NCBI GenBank assembly: GCA_018435665.1
Contig: JAHDND010000048.1
Span: 1-64,000, forward strand
Direction: 5' to 3'
Origin: Candidatus Thiosymbion sp.
GTDB taxonomy: Bacteria; Pseudomonadota; Gammaproteobacteria; Chromatiales; Chromatiaceae
Length of the DNA stretch: 64,000 nt
Positions 1 through 8,337 of the stretch are shown here, piece by piece (position 1 is the stretch's first letter; the number at the start of each line of letters is the position of its first letter). The notes beneath the pieces were generated by a model that made no database searches, was not told the DNA's origin, and saw only the letters and a list, made by a program, of their open reading frames with translations. A program made the position numbers and the translations under genes.

Positions 1-1394
1 ACCCTGGCGCCCTAGTCGCCTCCTTATCCTTGCACCTGCTCCTCGGGGTCCTCGCCCTGACCGGGGCGGCCTGGCTGGATTGGGGGCAGGAAGAGGCCAT
101 CCGGCCCCAGGTCATCCAGGCCACCGTCGTCGATGCGGCGATCCTGGCAGCGGCCGTGGAGCGGCAGGACCAGGCCCAGCGGGATGTTCAGCGCCAGGCC
201 GTCGCGCAGGAGCGGCGCCAGTCCGAGGAGCGGGAGCGGCAACTTGCGGCGGAGCGCGAGAATCGACTCCGGCAGGAAGCGCGGGAAGCTAAGGAAGCTC
301 AGCGTTTGCGGGAGGAGGAGCAGGCCCGCGCCCTTGAGCGGGAGCGGCAGGCGGCGGAGGCCGCCGCTCAAATGGACCGAGAGCGTCAGGCGGCGGAGGC
401 CCAGGCCCGGGCGGAAGAGGCCCGGCGTCGGCAAGCGGAAGAGGAGCGCCAGTTGCTTGAACAACAACGGCGGCTCTCCGAGATCGAGGCGCAACGCCAG
501 GCGGAGGAAGCGGCGCGCCAGGTGGAAGAACAAGCTCGTCAGGCCGAAATGCAACGTCAAGCCGAGCTGGAGCGTCAGGCGGAACGGCAACGGCAGGCGG
601 AGGCAGAGGCCCGCCAGCGCGCGGAGCAACAGCGCCGGGTTGAGGAGCAGCGTCTGGCGGAGGAAAGAGTTCAGGCCGAACGGCAGCGCCAAGCGGAAGC
701 AGAGGCCAAGCGCCAGGCCGAGGAACGCCGGCTGGCGGAGGAAAAGCGCCAGGCCGAGGCTGAGGAACGCCGGCTGGCGGAGGAGCGGCGGCAGGCCGAA
801 CAGCAACGGCGCGCGGCGGAAGAGGCGGCGCGCCAGGCTGAGGAACAACGCCGGGCGGAGGAGCAACGTCTGGCGGAGGAACGGCGCCGATCAGAAGAGG
901 CGCGGCGGGCCGAGGAACGGCGGCGCGTGGAAGCGGAGCGTCAGGCGGAGCTGAACCGGCAGGAGGAGGCGCGACGCCAAGCGGAAGCGCAGCGTCTCGC
1001 GGAAGAGCGCCGTCAGGCGGCGGAACTGGCGGCCCGGCAGGCCGAGGAACAGGCCCTGGCGGCGGCCCTGGCCGCCGAAGAGGCGGCGCGGGCCGAGCCG
1101 GTGGCCAGCGACATCCAGTTCTACGCCGCGGCCATCGACAGCCGCATTCGCGAAACCTGGTTACGTCCCCTGGGCAGCGGGCATGATCTGTCCTGCACCG
1201 TCGAGATCCAGCTCCAGTCCAGCGGGGAGGTGGTGGCCGACAGTGTCCGGGTCATCAGATCCAGCGGCGACCCGGCCTATGACCGCTCCGTGATCGCCGC
1301 CATCTACCAGGCCTCACCCCTGCCGGTGCCCACGGGCCGGTTGTTCGAGCGCTTCCGTAGGCTCAGGCTAGAATTTAAACCCGGTGGCCGGTAA
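1..1394 (+). CDS. tolA: TolA, Tol-Pal inner-membrane spanning protein (5' partial)
   Basis: TolA links the TolQR motor in the inner membrane to TolB/Pal at the outer membrane during cell constriction. The reading frame is open to the left edge. A hydrophobic segment with an internal His lies at about nt 15-80, as in the TolA anchor, so the true start is probably just outside the window; a TTG at 30 is the first in-frame start inside it. A very long Glu/Gln/Ala/Arg-rich coiled coil (about nt 150-1090) follows. A C-terminal TonB/TolA-like globular domain (about nt 1100-1394) contains an IRETWLRP-type segment, YDRSVIAAI and a final RLRLEFKPGG. It is followed by tolB, pal and cpoB in the canonical order. 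The identification is firm; only the N-terminus is missing. Confidence 0.93.
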   Translation, partial: PGALVASLSLHLLLGVLALTGAAWLDWGQEEAIRPQVIQATVVDAAILAAAVERQDQAQRDVQRQAVAQERRQSEERERQLAAERENRLRQEAREAKEAQRLREEEQARALERERQAAEAAAQMDRERQAAEAQARAEEARRRQAEEERQLLEQQRRLSEIEAQRQAEEAARQVEEQARQAEMQRQAELERQAERQRQAEAEARQRAEQQRRVEEQRLAEERVQAERQRQAEAEAKRQAEERRLAEEKRQAEAEERRLAEERRQAEQQRRAAEEAARQAEEQRRAEEQRLAEERRRSEEARRAEERRRVEAERQAELNRQEEARRQAEAQRLAEERRQAAELAARQAEEQALAAALAAEEAARAEPVASDIQFYAAAIDSRIRETWLRPLGSGHDLSCTVEIQLQSSGEVVADSVRVIRSSGDPAYDRSVIAAIYQASPLPVPTGRLFERFRRLRLEFKPGGR

Positions 1395-1466
1395 ACCCGG
1401 TCGCCATTAAATCCCGCCGCGGGCGTTCAATCCGACGGATCTCATTCGGAACACAAGAGGCGATCC

Positions 1467-2786
1467 ATGACCGTGAATACAGGCAGCTTCCTGGGCAGAT
1501 TCCTTTTGCCCCTCTTGTTCCTCGCCCTCGGCGCCAGCGGCGTCCCGCGGGCGGAGTTGACCATCGAGATCGTCGGCGGTCAGGAGGGGGCCCAGCCGAT
1601 CGCCGTGGCGCCCTTCGCCCTCGAAGGCGGCGTGGGGCCGGCCCCGGACGACCTGGCCCAGGTGATCGCCGCCGATCTGGCGCGCACCGGTCGCTTCAAG
1701 CCCCTGCCGCGCCAGGACATGCCCCCCACGCCGCCCACCGTGGAGGGGGTCGAACTGCGGGATTGGCGGGTGCTGGGGATGAATAACCTGGTGGCGGGCC
1801 AGATCAATCGCCGTCCGGATGGCTACTATGAGGTCCATTTCGCCCTGTTCGATGTCTACAGCGGCGAGCAACTGGCGAACATGAGCCTGCCCAGCAGCGC
1901 CGCCGATCTGCGCCACACCGCCCACCGCATCGCCGATATCGTTTACGAGCGCCTCACCGGGCTACCCGGGGCCTTTACCAGTCGTCTGGCCTATGTCACC
2001 AGCGAGTGGGGCGTGGATGGCCAGCGGGTCACCCTGCGGGTCGCCGATGCCGACGGCCACAATCCTCAGACCATCGTGGCCTCCAAGGAACCGCTCCTGT
2101 CGCCGGCCTGGTCACCGGATGGCCGCCGCCTGGCCTACGTCTCCTTCGAGAACCGGCAGACCGCGGTCTTCATCCAGGAGTTGACCACGGGGCGGCGCGA
2201 GCTTGTGGCGAGTTTCCCGGGCATCAACAGTGCCCCGGCCTGGTCCCCGGATGGTCGCCAACTGGCCCTGACCCTCTCCAAGGATGGCAATCCCGAGATC
2301 TATATCCTGGATCTGGGCACCCGCGCCCTGCGGCGCCTCACCGATCACCCCGGCATCGACACGGAGCCGGCCTGGTCCCCCGATGGCCGCGAGATCTTCT
2401 TTACCTCCGGGCGCGGTGGCGACCCCCAGATCTACCGCATGTCCGCCCTGGGCGGGGAGCCGACCCGGGTCACCTTCACCGGCGATTACAACGGCCGTCC
2501 TTCCTTGTCGCCGGATGGCCGCTCCCTGGTCATGGTCACCCGCGTCAACGGCCAGTTCCGCATCGCCCTGATGGACCTGGCCACCCAAAGCACCCGGCTG
2601 CTGAGCCGGGGCGGGCTGGACGAATCGCCAAGTTTCGCGCCAAATGGCAGCATGGTAATTTACGCCACCCAGAGCAATGGTCGCGGCGTGCTGGCCGTGG
2701 TCTCCACCGATGGCAAGGTCGGTCAGCGCCTTTCCCAGGATGCGGGCGAGGTGCGCGAACCGGCCTGGTCCCCCCCGCCACGCTGA
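1467..2786 (+). CDS. tolB: TolB, periplasmic beta-propeller of the Tol-Pal system
   Basis: This periplasmic protein of 439 aa is close to the usual TolB length of about 430. A hydrophobic signal peptide (residues about 10-28) is followed by an N-terminal domain that typically contacts TolA. A C-terminal six-bladed propeller follows, visible as repeated SPAWSPDGRRLAYVS-like blades from about residue 205. TolB binds Pal and TolA to couple outer-membrane constriction to the inner-membrane motor. The start is the ATG 72 nt after the tolA stop, with AAGAGGCG upstream as ribosome binding site. It lies between tolA and pal in one operon. Confidence 0.96.
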   Translation: MTVNTGSFLGRFLLPLLFLALGASGVPRAELTIEIVGGQEGAQPIAVAPFALEGGVGPAPDDLAQVIAADLARTGRFKPLPRQDMPPTPPTVEGVELRDWRVLGMNNLVAGQINRRPDGYYEVHFALFDVYSGEQLANMSLPSSAADLRHTAHRIADIVYERLTGLPGAFTSRLAYVTSEWGVDGQRVTLRVADADGHNPQTIVASKEPLLSPAWSPDGRRLAYVSFENRQTAVFIQELTTGRRELVASFPGINSAPAWSPDGRQLALTLSKDGNPEIYILDLGTRALRRLTDHPGIDTEPAWSPDGREIFFTSGRGGDPQIYRMSALGGEPTRVTFTGDYNGRPSLSPDGRSLVMVTRVNGQFRIALMDLATQSTRLLSRGGLDESPSFAPNGSMVIYATQSNGRGVLAVVSTDGKVGQRLSQDAGEVREPAWSPPPR

Positions 2787-2808
2787 GCCCCGCCTCATGG
2801 AGAAGCCC

Positions 2809-3375
2809 ATGAATCCCTTTCCCCTCTCCCCAGTCTGTCTGGCTAACTTTCATGAGGGGGCGCGCCACACCCCTGAAGATGACCGGGTCATCGGTAGCCT
2901 GCTCCTGTCGCTGGTCCTCCTGCTGGCCCTCGGCGGCTGTGCCAGCCCCGCCAAGCAGGCCGAGGTCAAGGCCCCGGGGAGCGCGGCCACCACCACCGCC
3001 CTCGCGGATCGCCCGGGGCCACCTGGGCTCAATGATCCCAACAGTCCCCTGTCCAAGCGTGTCATCTACTTCGATTACGACAGCAGTACCATCAAGCCGG
3101 AGTATGTCGAGATCCTGCGCGCCCATGCCCGTTACGTCGCCACCACCCCCAAGGCCAAGGTGATGCTGGAAGGTCACACCGATGAACGGGGCACCCGGGA
3201 ATACAACCTGGCCCTGGCCGAGGATCGCGCCAACGCGGTGCGCCGCTTCATGCGCGCCGAGGGCGCCGCCGCCGCCCAGCTTGGTCTGCTCAGCTTTGGC
3301 GAGGAAAAGCCCACCCAGCCCGGCCAGGGCGAGCCGGTCTGGGCCCTGAACCGCCGCGTCGAACTCGTCTATTGA
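2809..3375 (+). CDS. pal: Pal, peptidoglycan-associated lipoprotein
   Basis: This outer-membrane lipoprotein anchors the envelope to peptidoglycan and is the partner of TolB. The C-terminal OmpA-like domain is clear: YFDYDSSTIKPEY, then GHTDERGTREYN, then NRRVELVY at the end. A lipobox LGGC lies within LLLALGGCAS. The start chosen is the ATG at 2809, with GGAGA five bases upstream; an ATG at 2797 is also in frame. With either start the lipobox Cys is about residue 44-48, so about 27 hydrophilic residues precede the hydrophobic core. This is an unusually long n-region for a lipoprotein signal. No in-frame ATG, GTG or TTG closer to the core was seen. The family is certain; the exact N-terminus is not. 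Confidence 0.93.
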   Translation: MNPFPLSPVCLANFHEGARHTPEDDRVIGSLLLSLVLLLALGGCASPAKQAEVKAPGSAATTTALADRPGPPGLNDPNSPLSKRVIYFDYDSSTIKPEYVEILRAHARYVATTPKAKVMLEGHTDERGTREYNLALAEDRANAVRRFMRAEGAAAAQLGLLSFGEEKPTQPGQGEPVWALNRRVELVY

Positions 3376-3386
3376 GGTCATCATCC

Positions 3387-4382
3387 ATGCAGCAGCGTCC
3401 CCTGTCCCTCGCCGTCGCCGGTCTTCTGGTCCTGGTCCCGGCCTTGTCCCCCGCCGAGGATCTCGATGGCCGGGTGACCCGGCTGGAGAACATGCTCGAC
3501 AGCCAACGGGCCTCCGACCTGACCATCCAGTTCCAGGCGATGGAGCGCGAGATGCAGCGCCTCCGCGGTCTGGTCGAGCAGCAGCAGTTCGAGCTCGACC
3601 GCCTGCGGCGGCAGGGCGGCCAGGCCGCCCCGGCGGGTGGGTCGCGGCCGGGCTCCCCCGCGGGCCAGGCCCCCGGGGGAGAACCAGAGACCGCGGCCGC
3701 GGCGGGGACGGGGGCGCCGGTGGCCCGGGGTGAGGCGTCGGCGGCGCCAAAAGGCGCGGAGCCAGCGCGCCCGGGTGAGGCCTCCTCGCCGGCCACCAGC
3801 GCCACGCCCGCCGGCCAGCCGCCCAGCGGGACCCGCGCCGGAGTCGAGTCCACGGTGCCGCCGCTGACCACTGTCGCCACCCCGTCGGGGGTGGCGCCGC
3901 CAGCGCCGTCCGCGGGAGAGGTCACCCCACCGCCCGCGGCGGAGGCCCCGGAGCAACCGGCTCTGGAACAGTCAGCCGCCGCCGCCTCGCCAGGGCGTGG
4001 CGAGCAGGAGGCCTACATCAAGGCCGTCGAGCCCCTCAAGCAGCGCCGCTTCGAAGAGGCCGCGGTGACCTTGAGCGATTTCATCGCCCGGTATCCCAAC
4101 AGCGCCAGTGCCGACAAGGCCCACTTCTGGCTGGCCGAGACGCATTACGTCAACCGCAACGTCACCGCCGCCCTGAAGGAATTTCAGACCGTCCTCAAGG
4201 ACTATCCCAAAAGCTCCAAGGTACCCGGGGCCCTGCTGAAGATCGGCTACATCCAGGACGACGCCAAGGACCCCCGTGCCGCCCGCGCCACCCTGCAAGA
4301 GCTGATCCGCCGCTTCCCCCAGAGCGGCGAGGCGCGCCTGGCCCAAAGCCGGCTGGATCAGATGACCCAGGAGGGCCGCTGA
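3387..4382 (+). CDS. cpoB: CpoB (YbgF), Tol-Pal associated TPR protein
   Basis: CpoB is a periplasmic protein that coordinates peptidoglycan synthesis (PBP1B/LpoB) with Tol-driven constriction. It has a signal peptide (residues about 1-21, ending near SPAED) and then a trimerising coiled coil (about 22-75) with repeated Leu/Glu/Gln. A long Pro/Ala/Gly linker (about 80-205) follows, and finally a TPR domain with KAVEPLKQRRFEEAA, FIARYPNSASADKAHFWLAE and IRRFPQSGEA. At 331 aa it is longer than the E. coli protein (about 260 aa), mainly because of the linker. It starts 12 nt after the pal stop, which fits co-translation in the tol-pal operon. Confidence 0.92.
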   Translation: MQQRPLSLAVAGLLVLVPALSPAEDLDGRVTRLENMLDSQRASDLTIQFQAMEREMQRLRGLVEQQQFELDRLRRQGGQAAPAGGSRPGSPAGQAPGGEPETAAAAGTGAPVARGEASAAPKGAEPARPGEASSPATSATPAGQPPSGTRAGVESTVPPLTTVATPSGVAPPAPSAGEVTPPPAAEAPEQPALEQSAAAASPGRGEQEAYIKAVEPLKQRRFEEAAVTLSDFIARYPNSASADKAHFWLAETHYVNRNVTAALKEFQTVLKDYPKSSKVPGALLKIGYIQDDAKDPRAARATLQELIRRFPQSGEARLAQSRLDQMTQEGR

Positions 4383-4510
4383 GGAAGCTGGGGGAGAGGT
4401 GTCAGAGAGGAGACAGTTCGAAAGTCGCGGTGCGCTGACAATCAGGCCTTGTTCCTGATCGTAGGCGTCCCCGGTGGAACTCAGGCCCTCAGGGGGGGCT
4501 CAGGGGGCCC

Positions 4511-4960
4511 TCAGGGCAGGCGCTCGATCTCCCGCATCAGGGCCTGATAGCGATCCCCCAACTGCGCGGGCAGGCCCGCTTCCTTGGCGCCGGGGCAGCC
4601 ACCGGCCGCCTTCAGGCGGGCGAGGAACTCCTCCTGGAGGCGAGTCTGGGCGCGCCGGTAGGATTTCTCGGGGAAGAGATCGTCCTGGACCTTGAGCACC
4701 GTCAGGCGGAATTTGCTGGCCAGGAGTTTGTTGAGATTGTCCGTGCGGCGTCCGGACTGGTCGCTGCGGCAGCGGGCGTTGTAGAGATCCACCTCGGTGG
4801 CGGCGGTCACCGCCTCGATCAACAGGTTCCTGGTCGGCTCATCCAGTGGCGACTGGGCTTGGGTGGACAGGGGCAGCAGCCAGGCCAGCCCCAGCAGCAT
4901 GGTTCCTAAAATGCGCGGGCCCTGCCCGCCTATTCGTCGCCACCGGGCATGGGTCGCCAT
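4511..4960 (-). CDS. Hypothetical secreted protein, 149 aa
   Basis: I do not recognise the family. The start MATHARW at 4960 was chosen because a typical signal peptide follows: a basic n-region, the core TMLLGLAWLLPL, and a likely cleavage site near STQA|QS. The mature part is about 112 aa, helical and charged, with two Cys (NARCRSDQ and GGCPG) that could form a disulfide. The frame runs farther upstream, but that part is Gly/Arg/His-rich shadow of the SDR gene. It ends convergently with cpoB, about 130 nt away, and sits downstream of the SDR gene on the same strand. Function is unknown. Confidence 0.6.
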   Translation of the reverse strand: MATHARWRRIGGQGPRILGTMLLGLAWLLPLSTQAQSPLDEPTRNLLIEAVTAATEVDLYNARCRSDQSGRRTDNLNKLLASKFRLTVLKVQDDLFPEKSYRRAQTRLQEEFLARLKAAGGCPGAKEAGLPAQLGDRYQALMREIERLP

Positions 4961-5022
4961 GGTCAAGGGCTCCTGAGGGTGAAGGCTGATGTACCGGGCA
5001 TCACGGCCATGAGCGGCGGTGA

Positions 5023-5727
5023 TCAACTCCGCCCGTAAACGGGAATGGCGGCGCCGCTGATGGCCCGGGCGGCATCGGTGACCAGGAACAGCACCACATC
5101 GGCCAGGGCGTCGGTGCCCACCCACCGGCTGAAATCCGCGTCCGGCATGGCCGCCCGGTTCTCCGGGGTGTCCAGGGTGCCGGGAAGGATGCAGTTGACG
5201 TTGATGCCATCGTCCCGGTGCTCCTCCGCCAGGCTCTCGGTGAGGCGGATGACCACGGCCTTGGCGGCGCAATAGGGCGCCATGTGGCCCTGACCCTTGA
5301 GGGCGGCGCGGGCGGCAATGTTGACGATGCGCCCGCCGCCCAACCCCAGCAGGTGGGGGATGACGGCCCGGCAGGCGTTGAAGACGCTGCGGGCGTTCAT
5401 GTCCATCATCCGGTCCCAGTCCTGGTCGCTGGTCTGGTGGAGGGGGGGACCCATGGTGAAGCCCCCGGCGATATTGGCGAGGATGTCGATGCGCCCGAAG
5501 CGGGCCCGGACGGCGGCCACGGTCTGCTCTAGGCCTTGTGGGTCGATCAGGTCGACTGCGAATGCCGCGCTCTCCCCCAGGCCGGCCCGGGTCGCCTCCA
5601 GGGATTCAGCGTCACGGCCCAGGAGGGCGATGCTCGCCCCCCGGGCGGCGAGGGTCTGGCACACCGCCCGACCGAGATTGCCGGCGGCGCCGGTGACGAT
5701 GGCGACCTTGCCTGTGAGTTCGGACAT
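5023..5727 (-). CDS. Short-chain dehydrogenase/reductase family protein lacking the catalytic Ser
   Basis: This 234-aa Rossmann-fold protein has the classical SDR cofactor loop TGAAGNLG (residues about 12-19), an NIAGG segment (about 86-90) and the active-site YCAAK. Thirteen residues before that Tyr, where classical SDRs carry the catalytic Ser, the sequence reads NIAARAAL, so Ala replaces Ser. A family member with altered chemistry, or a binding rather than reducing role, is possible. The C-terminal part (GINVNCILPGTLDTP) is typical of FabG-like SDRs. It starts at the ATG at 5727. The substrate cannot be inferred from the neighbours. Confidence 0.85.
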   Translation of the reverse strand: MSELTGKVAIVTGAAGNLGRAVCQTLAARGASIALLGRDAESLEATRAGLGESAAFAVDLIDPQGLEQTVAAVRARFGRIDILANIAGGFTMGPPLHQTSDQDWDRMMDMNARSVFNACRAVIPHLLGLGGGRIVNIAARAALKGQGHMAPYCAAKAVVIRLTESLAEEHRDDGINVNCILPGTLDTPENRAAMPDADFSRWVGTDALADVVLFLVTDAARAISGAAIPVYGRS

Positions 5728-5882
5728 CAGTGGTTCTCCCGCGGATGGTGATGGCTGAAGGATTTGTAAGGCCAGGCCTCAGACCCACGAGACAGGAAGG
5801 TGTCCCGGTGAATCCTCATCAATCAGCAAACTGCCAAGTTGGGCTGGAGGACGGCCGCGGCAAGTCCCGCCCGGCCTGGGAC

Positions 5883-5891
5883 TGCTATGAT
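5883..5891 (+). promoter_or_regulatory. Possible extended -10 promoter for lapB
   Basis: TGCTATGAT lies 50 nt before the lapB ATG and matches an extended -10 (TGnTATnAT). No convincing -35 hexamer is present at 16-18 nt, as an extended -10 would allow. This is pattern matching only. Confidence 0.3.
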
Positions 5892-5940
5892 ACCCCCTTG
5901 AGTCCCCGACCCGGTAACCGGCCCGACTGCCCTCCCCGTC

Positions 5941-7131
5941 ATGAGTGAATGGTTCCTGCTGCTCCTGCCCCTGGCCGCCGCCTCCGGCTGGTGGGCGGCC
6001 CTGCGCGGTTCCCAGCGGTCTGGTGGGGGCGGCGCGCCAGACCCGGCCTATTTCCGTGGCCTCAATTACCTGCTCGACGACCAGCCCGATAAGGCGATCG
6101 ATGTCTTCGTCAAGCTGGCGGAGATGGACAGCGAGACCGCCGAGGTGCAACTGGCCCTGGGGGGCCTCTTCCGGCGGCGGGGCGAGGTGGATCGGGCGAT
6201 CCGCATCCATCAGGGGCTCATGGCCCGTCAGGACCTGCCCAAGGCCCTGCGCGCCCTGGCCCTTCAGGAGCTTGCGCTGGACTACATGCGCGCCGGGCTC
6301 CTCGACCGCGCCGAGCGCTTGTTTGAGGAACTGACCCAGTTTCGTGACCAGCGGCGGCGCGCCCTCCTGAGCCTGATCGACATCTATCAGCAGGAGAAGG
6401 ACTGGCGTCGCTGTCTGGAGACCGCCGACCGCTTGCAGAGCTTCCTCGGCGAGCCCATGGGCGTGGCGATGGCCCACTATCACTGCGAACTGGCCGAGGA
6501 GGCCTTGCGCCTGGGAGACGACGAGGGCGCGGCGGCCGCCCTGCGTGACGCCCTGGCGACGGACGCCGGCTGTGTCCGCGCCACCCTGCTGCAAGCCCGC
6601 CTGGCCCTGGATCGTGGCGAGGCGGATCGCGCCATCCACCTGTTCCAGCGGGTCGGGGATCAGGGGCCGCGCTTTCTCCCCGAGATCTTGCCCGGGCTGC
6701 TGGAGGCCTTCCGTGGCCGGCCGCCCTCGGACCTGCTGGAGACCCTGCGCGCCCTGCACCGCGCCCATCCAAACGGCGCCCTGCTGCTGGCCCTGGCGGA
6801 TGCGGTCGAGCGGATCGAAGGCCGTCCGCCGGCCATTCGGCTGCTGGTCGAGCATGTCCGTGGCCATGCCGACCTGGCGGCCGTCGAGCGCTTGCTGGAA
6901 CTGCGGGAGCTGCCCCTGGCCGCCGAAGGCGCCGAGGCCCTGGAAATGCTGCGCGCCCTGAGCCGGGTGGTCCGCCACCTGCGTTCGCACCAGCCCCGCT
7001 ATCGGTGCGATCATTGTGGCTATGTCGCCCGCCGGCTGCATTGGCAGTGTCCCGGGTGCAAGCACTGGGCGAGCATCCACCCCGTCGAGGCCTCCACCCT
7101 GGCCGAGAGGCCGGCGAACGGCTCCGTCTGA
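5941..7131 (+). CDS. lapB: LapB (YciM), lipopolysaccharide assembly TPR protein
   Basis: LapB tunes LPS synthesis by presenting LpxC to the FtsH protease at the inner membrane. An N-terminal membrane anchor (residues 3-20, FLLLLPLAAASGWWAAL) is followed by many TPR-like helical pairs (about 35-340). A C-terminal rubredoxin-like metal ribbon follows, with CDHCGY (about 356) and CPGCKHW (about 374). This combination is diagnostic, and 396 aa fits the family (389 in E. coli). As in many gammaproteobacteria, pyrF is the next gene downstream. I saw no lapA in the 210 nt upstream. Confidence 0.94.
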   Translation: MSEWFLLLLPLAAASGWWAALRGSQRSGGGGAPDPAYFRGLNYLLDDQPDKAIDVFVKLAEMDSETAEVQLALGGLFRRRGEVDRAIRIHQGLMARQDLPKALRALALQELALDYMRAGLLDRAERLFEELTQFRDQRRRALLSLIDIYQQEKDWRRCLETADRLQSFLGEPMGVAMAHYHCELAEEALRLGDDEGAAAALRDALATDAGCVRATLLQARLALDRGEADRAIHLFQRVGDQGPRFLPEILPGLLEAFRGRPPSDLLETLRALHRAHPNGALLLALADAVERIEGRPPAIRLLVEHVRGHADLAAVERLLELRELPLAAEGAEALEMLRALSRVVRHLRSHQPRYRCDHCGYVARRLHWQCPGCKHWASIHPVEASTLAERPANGSV

Positions 7132-7313
7132 AGCAAGGGTTTCCGCCCAGGCATGCACACCCGACCCGCGGTCACAACTTTCCAAACGAGAACGGGTGAA
7201 AAATTCCGTTTCCGCTGAGCCACAGACCCGCGTTCCACTCGTTATTCAAGGTTCCCAGATGCCCTGATTAGGGGTTTTCCTCACAGCCTCTGAGCCATGC
7301 CAGGAATAAGCCA

Positions 7314-8030
7314 TTGAACCCAGAACCCCGCATCATCGTCGCATTGGACTATCCGCGACCGGAACCGGCCCTGGCCCTGGTCGAGCGCCTCGACCCCCGC
7401 CGTTGCCGGCTCAAGGTGGGCAAGGAGATGTTCACCCGCCTGGGGCCCCCCTTTGTCGAGCGCCTGGTCACCCAGGGCTTCCAGGTCTTTCTCGATCTGA
7501 AATTCCATGACATCCCCAACACCGTGGCCGCCGCCTGCGAGGCGGCGGCGGACCTGGGGGTCTGGATGACCAACCTCCACGCCTCCGGTGGCCGGCGCAT
7601 GATGGAAGCCGCGCGGGAACGGCTGGCGCACCGCGCCAACCCGCCACTGTTGATCGCCGTCACCGTCCTCACCAGCCTGGACGCGGACGACCTGGCGGCC
7701 ATCGGTTGTCCCGGCGATCCCCGGGAGCGGGTCCTGCGCCTGGCGACCCTGGCCCGGGACGCCGGTCTCGATGGCGTGGTCTGCTCCCCCCAGGAGGCCG
7801 CCCCGGTCCGCGCCGCCCTGGGTCCGGACTTCCGGCTCGTCACCCCCGGCGTCCGCCCGGCGGGGTCCGACACGGGGGATCAGAAACGGGTCATGACCCC
7901 CGCCGAGGCCCTGGCCGCCGGCGCCAACTACTTGGTCATCGGCCGGCCTATCACCGCCGCCCCCGATCCCCTGGCCGCCCTGGCGGCGATCGAGGCGGAG
8001 TGGCAACAAGACGGGTTCCCGGGGACATAA
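7314..8030 (+). CDS. pyrF: Orotidine 5'-phosphate decarboxylase
   Basis: This cytosolic enzyme carries out the last step of de novo UMP synthesis (OMP to UMP). The 238-aa TIM barrel shows the family landmarks: IIVALDYP (strand 1), LKVGKEMF, the catalytic [11 protein letters not shown] with the Lys/Asp array (about residue 60), TVLTS, TPGVRP and YLVIGRPIT at the phosphate site. The start at 7314 is TTG in CCATTGAACCC, which gives the N-terminus MNPEPRII; AGGAATAAG lies upstream. It lies 180 nt after lapB, a common neighbour. Confidence 0.95.
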   Translation: MNPEPRIIVALDYPRPEPALALVERLDPRRCRLKVGKEMFTRLGPPFVERLVTQGFQVFLDLKFHDIPNTVAAACEAAADLGVWMTNLHASGGRRMMEAARERLAHRANPPLLIAVTVLTSLDADDLAAIGCPGDPRERVLRLATLARDAGLDGVVCSPQEAAPVRAALGPDFRLVTPGVRPAGSDTGDQKRVMTPAEALAAGANYLVIGRPITAAPDPLAALAAIEAEWQQDGFPGT

Positions 8031-8060
8031 AGGCCTCACATCTCACTTGGCGGTGTCTCC

Positions 8061-8140
8061 GGGTCGGGTGGCCTCTGGCGGGGGTGTCGCTAGCAAGGAT
8101 GCAGGCGTCAAGCCTAGAGGGATATATTCACGGCGCCCCC
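8061..8140 (+). repeat. Dispersed palindromic repeat, copy A (degenerate)
   Basis: This is a degenerate copy of the 100-bp repeat seen intact at 8172-8271 and 35110-35209. It keeps the left arm (GGGTCGGGTGGCCTCTGGCG), the loop AAGGAT at 8095-8100 and the block AAGCCTAGAGGGATATATTC. Its inner stem has an A-A mismatch, and the right arm after 8140 has diverged beyond recognition. It lies between pyrF and galU. Confidence 0.75.
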
Positions 8141-8171
8141 AGGATGCCACTCGGCTTGGAACGTTAAAGGA

Positions 8172-8271
8172 GGGTCGGGGGGCGTCTGGCGGGGGTGTCG
8201 CCAGCAAGGATGCTGGCGTCAAGCCTACAGGGATGTATTCACGGCGTCCCTCGCCAGACGCCCCCCGACCC
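8172..8271 (+). repeat. Dispersed palindromic repeat, copy B
   Basis: This is a 100-bp element with perfect 20-bp terminal inverted repeats: GGGTCGGGGGGCGTCTGGCG at 8172-8191 and its complement at 8252-8271. An inner perfect hairpin, CGCCAGC-AAGGAT-GCTGGCG, lies at 8199-8218, followed by the conserved block AAGCCTACAGGGATGTATTC. It is very similar to copy C at 35 kb. It lies about 65 nt upstream of galU, so it probably sits in the galU leader or between transcription units. Confidence 0.85.
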
Positions 8272-8337
8272 GGAAAAGCCGTAATTTGATCGACAATCTC
8301 GAACAACAACCTCAGAAACTTCCAGCGAGGATGTCTC

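Noticed and set aside
24-866. Long minus-strand frame across tolA
   Set aside because: It is the Leu/Arg-rich mirror of the tolA coiled coil and has no family features.
5779-7185. 468-aa minus-strand frame over lapB
   Set aside because: It is Gln/Gly-rich antisense shadow; lapB on the plus strand has a clear TPR and rubredoxin-like pattern.
8047-8289. 80-aa frame across the palindromic repeats
   Set aside because: Its translation only reflects the repeated DNA (SKDAGVKP twice); no start signal or family supports a gene.
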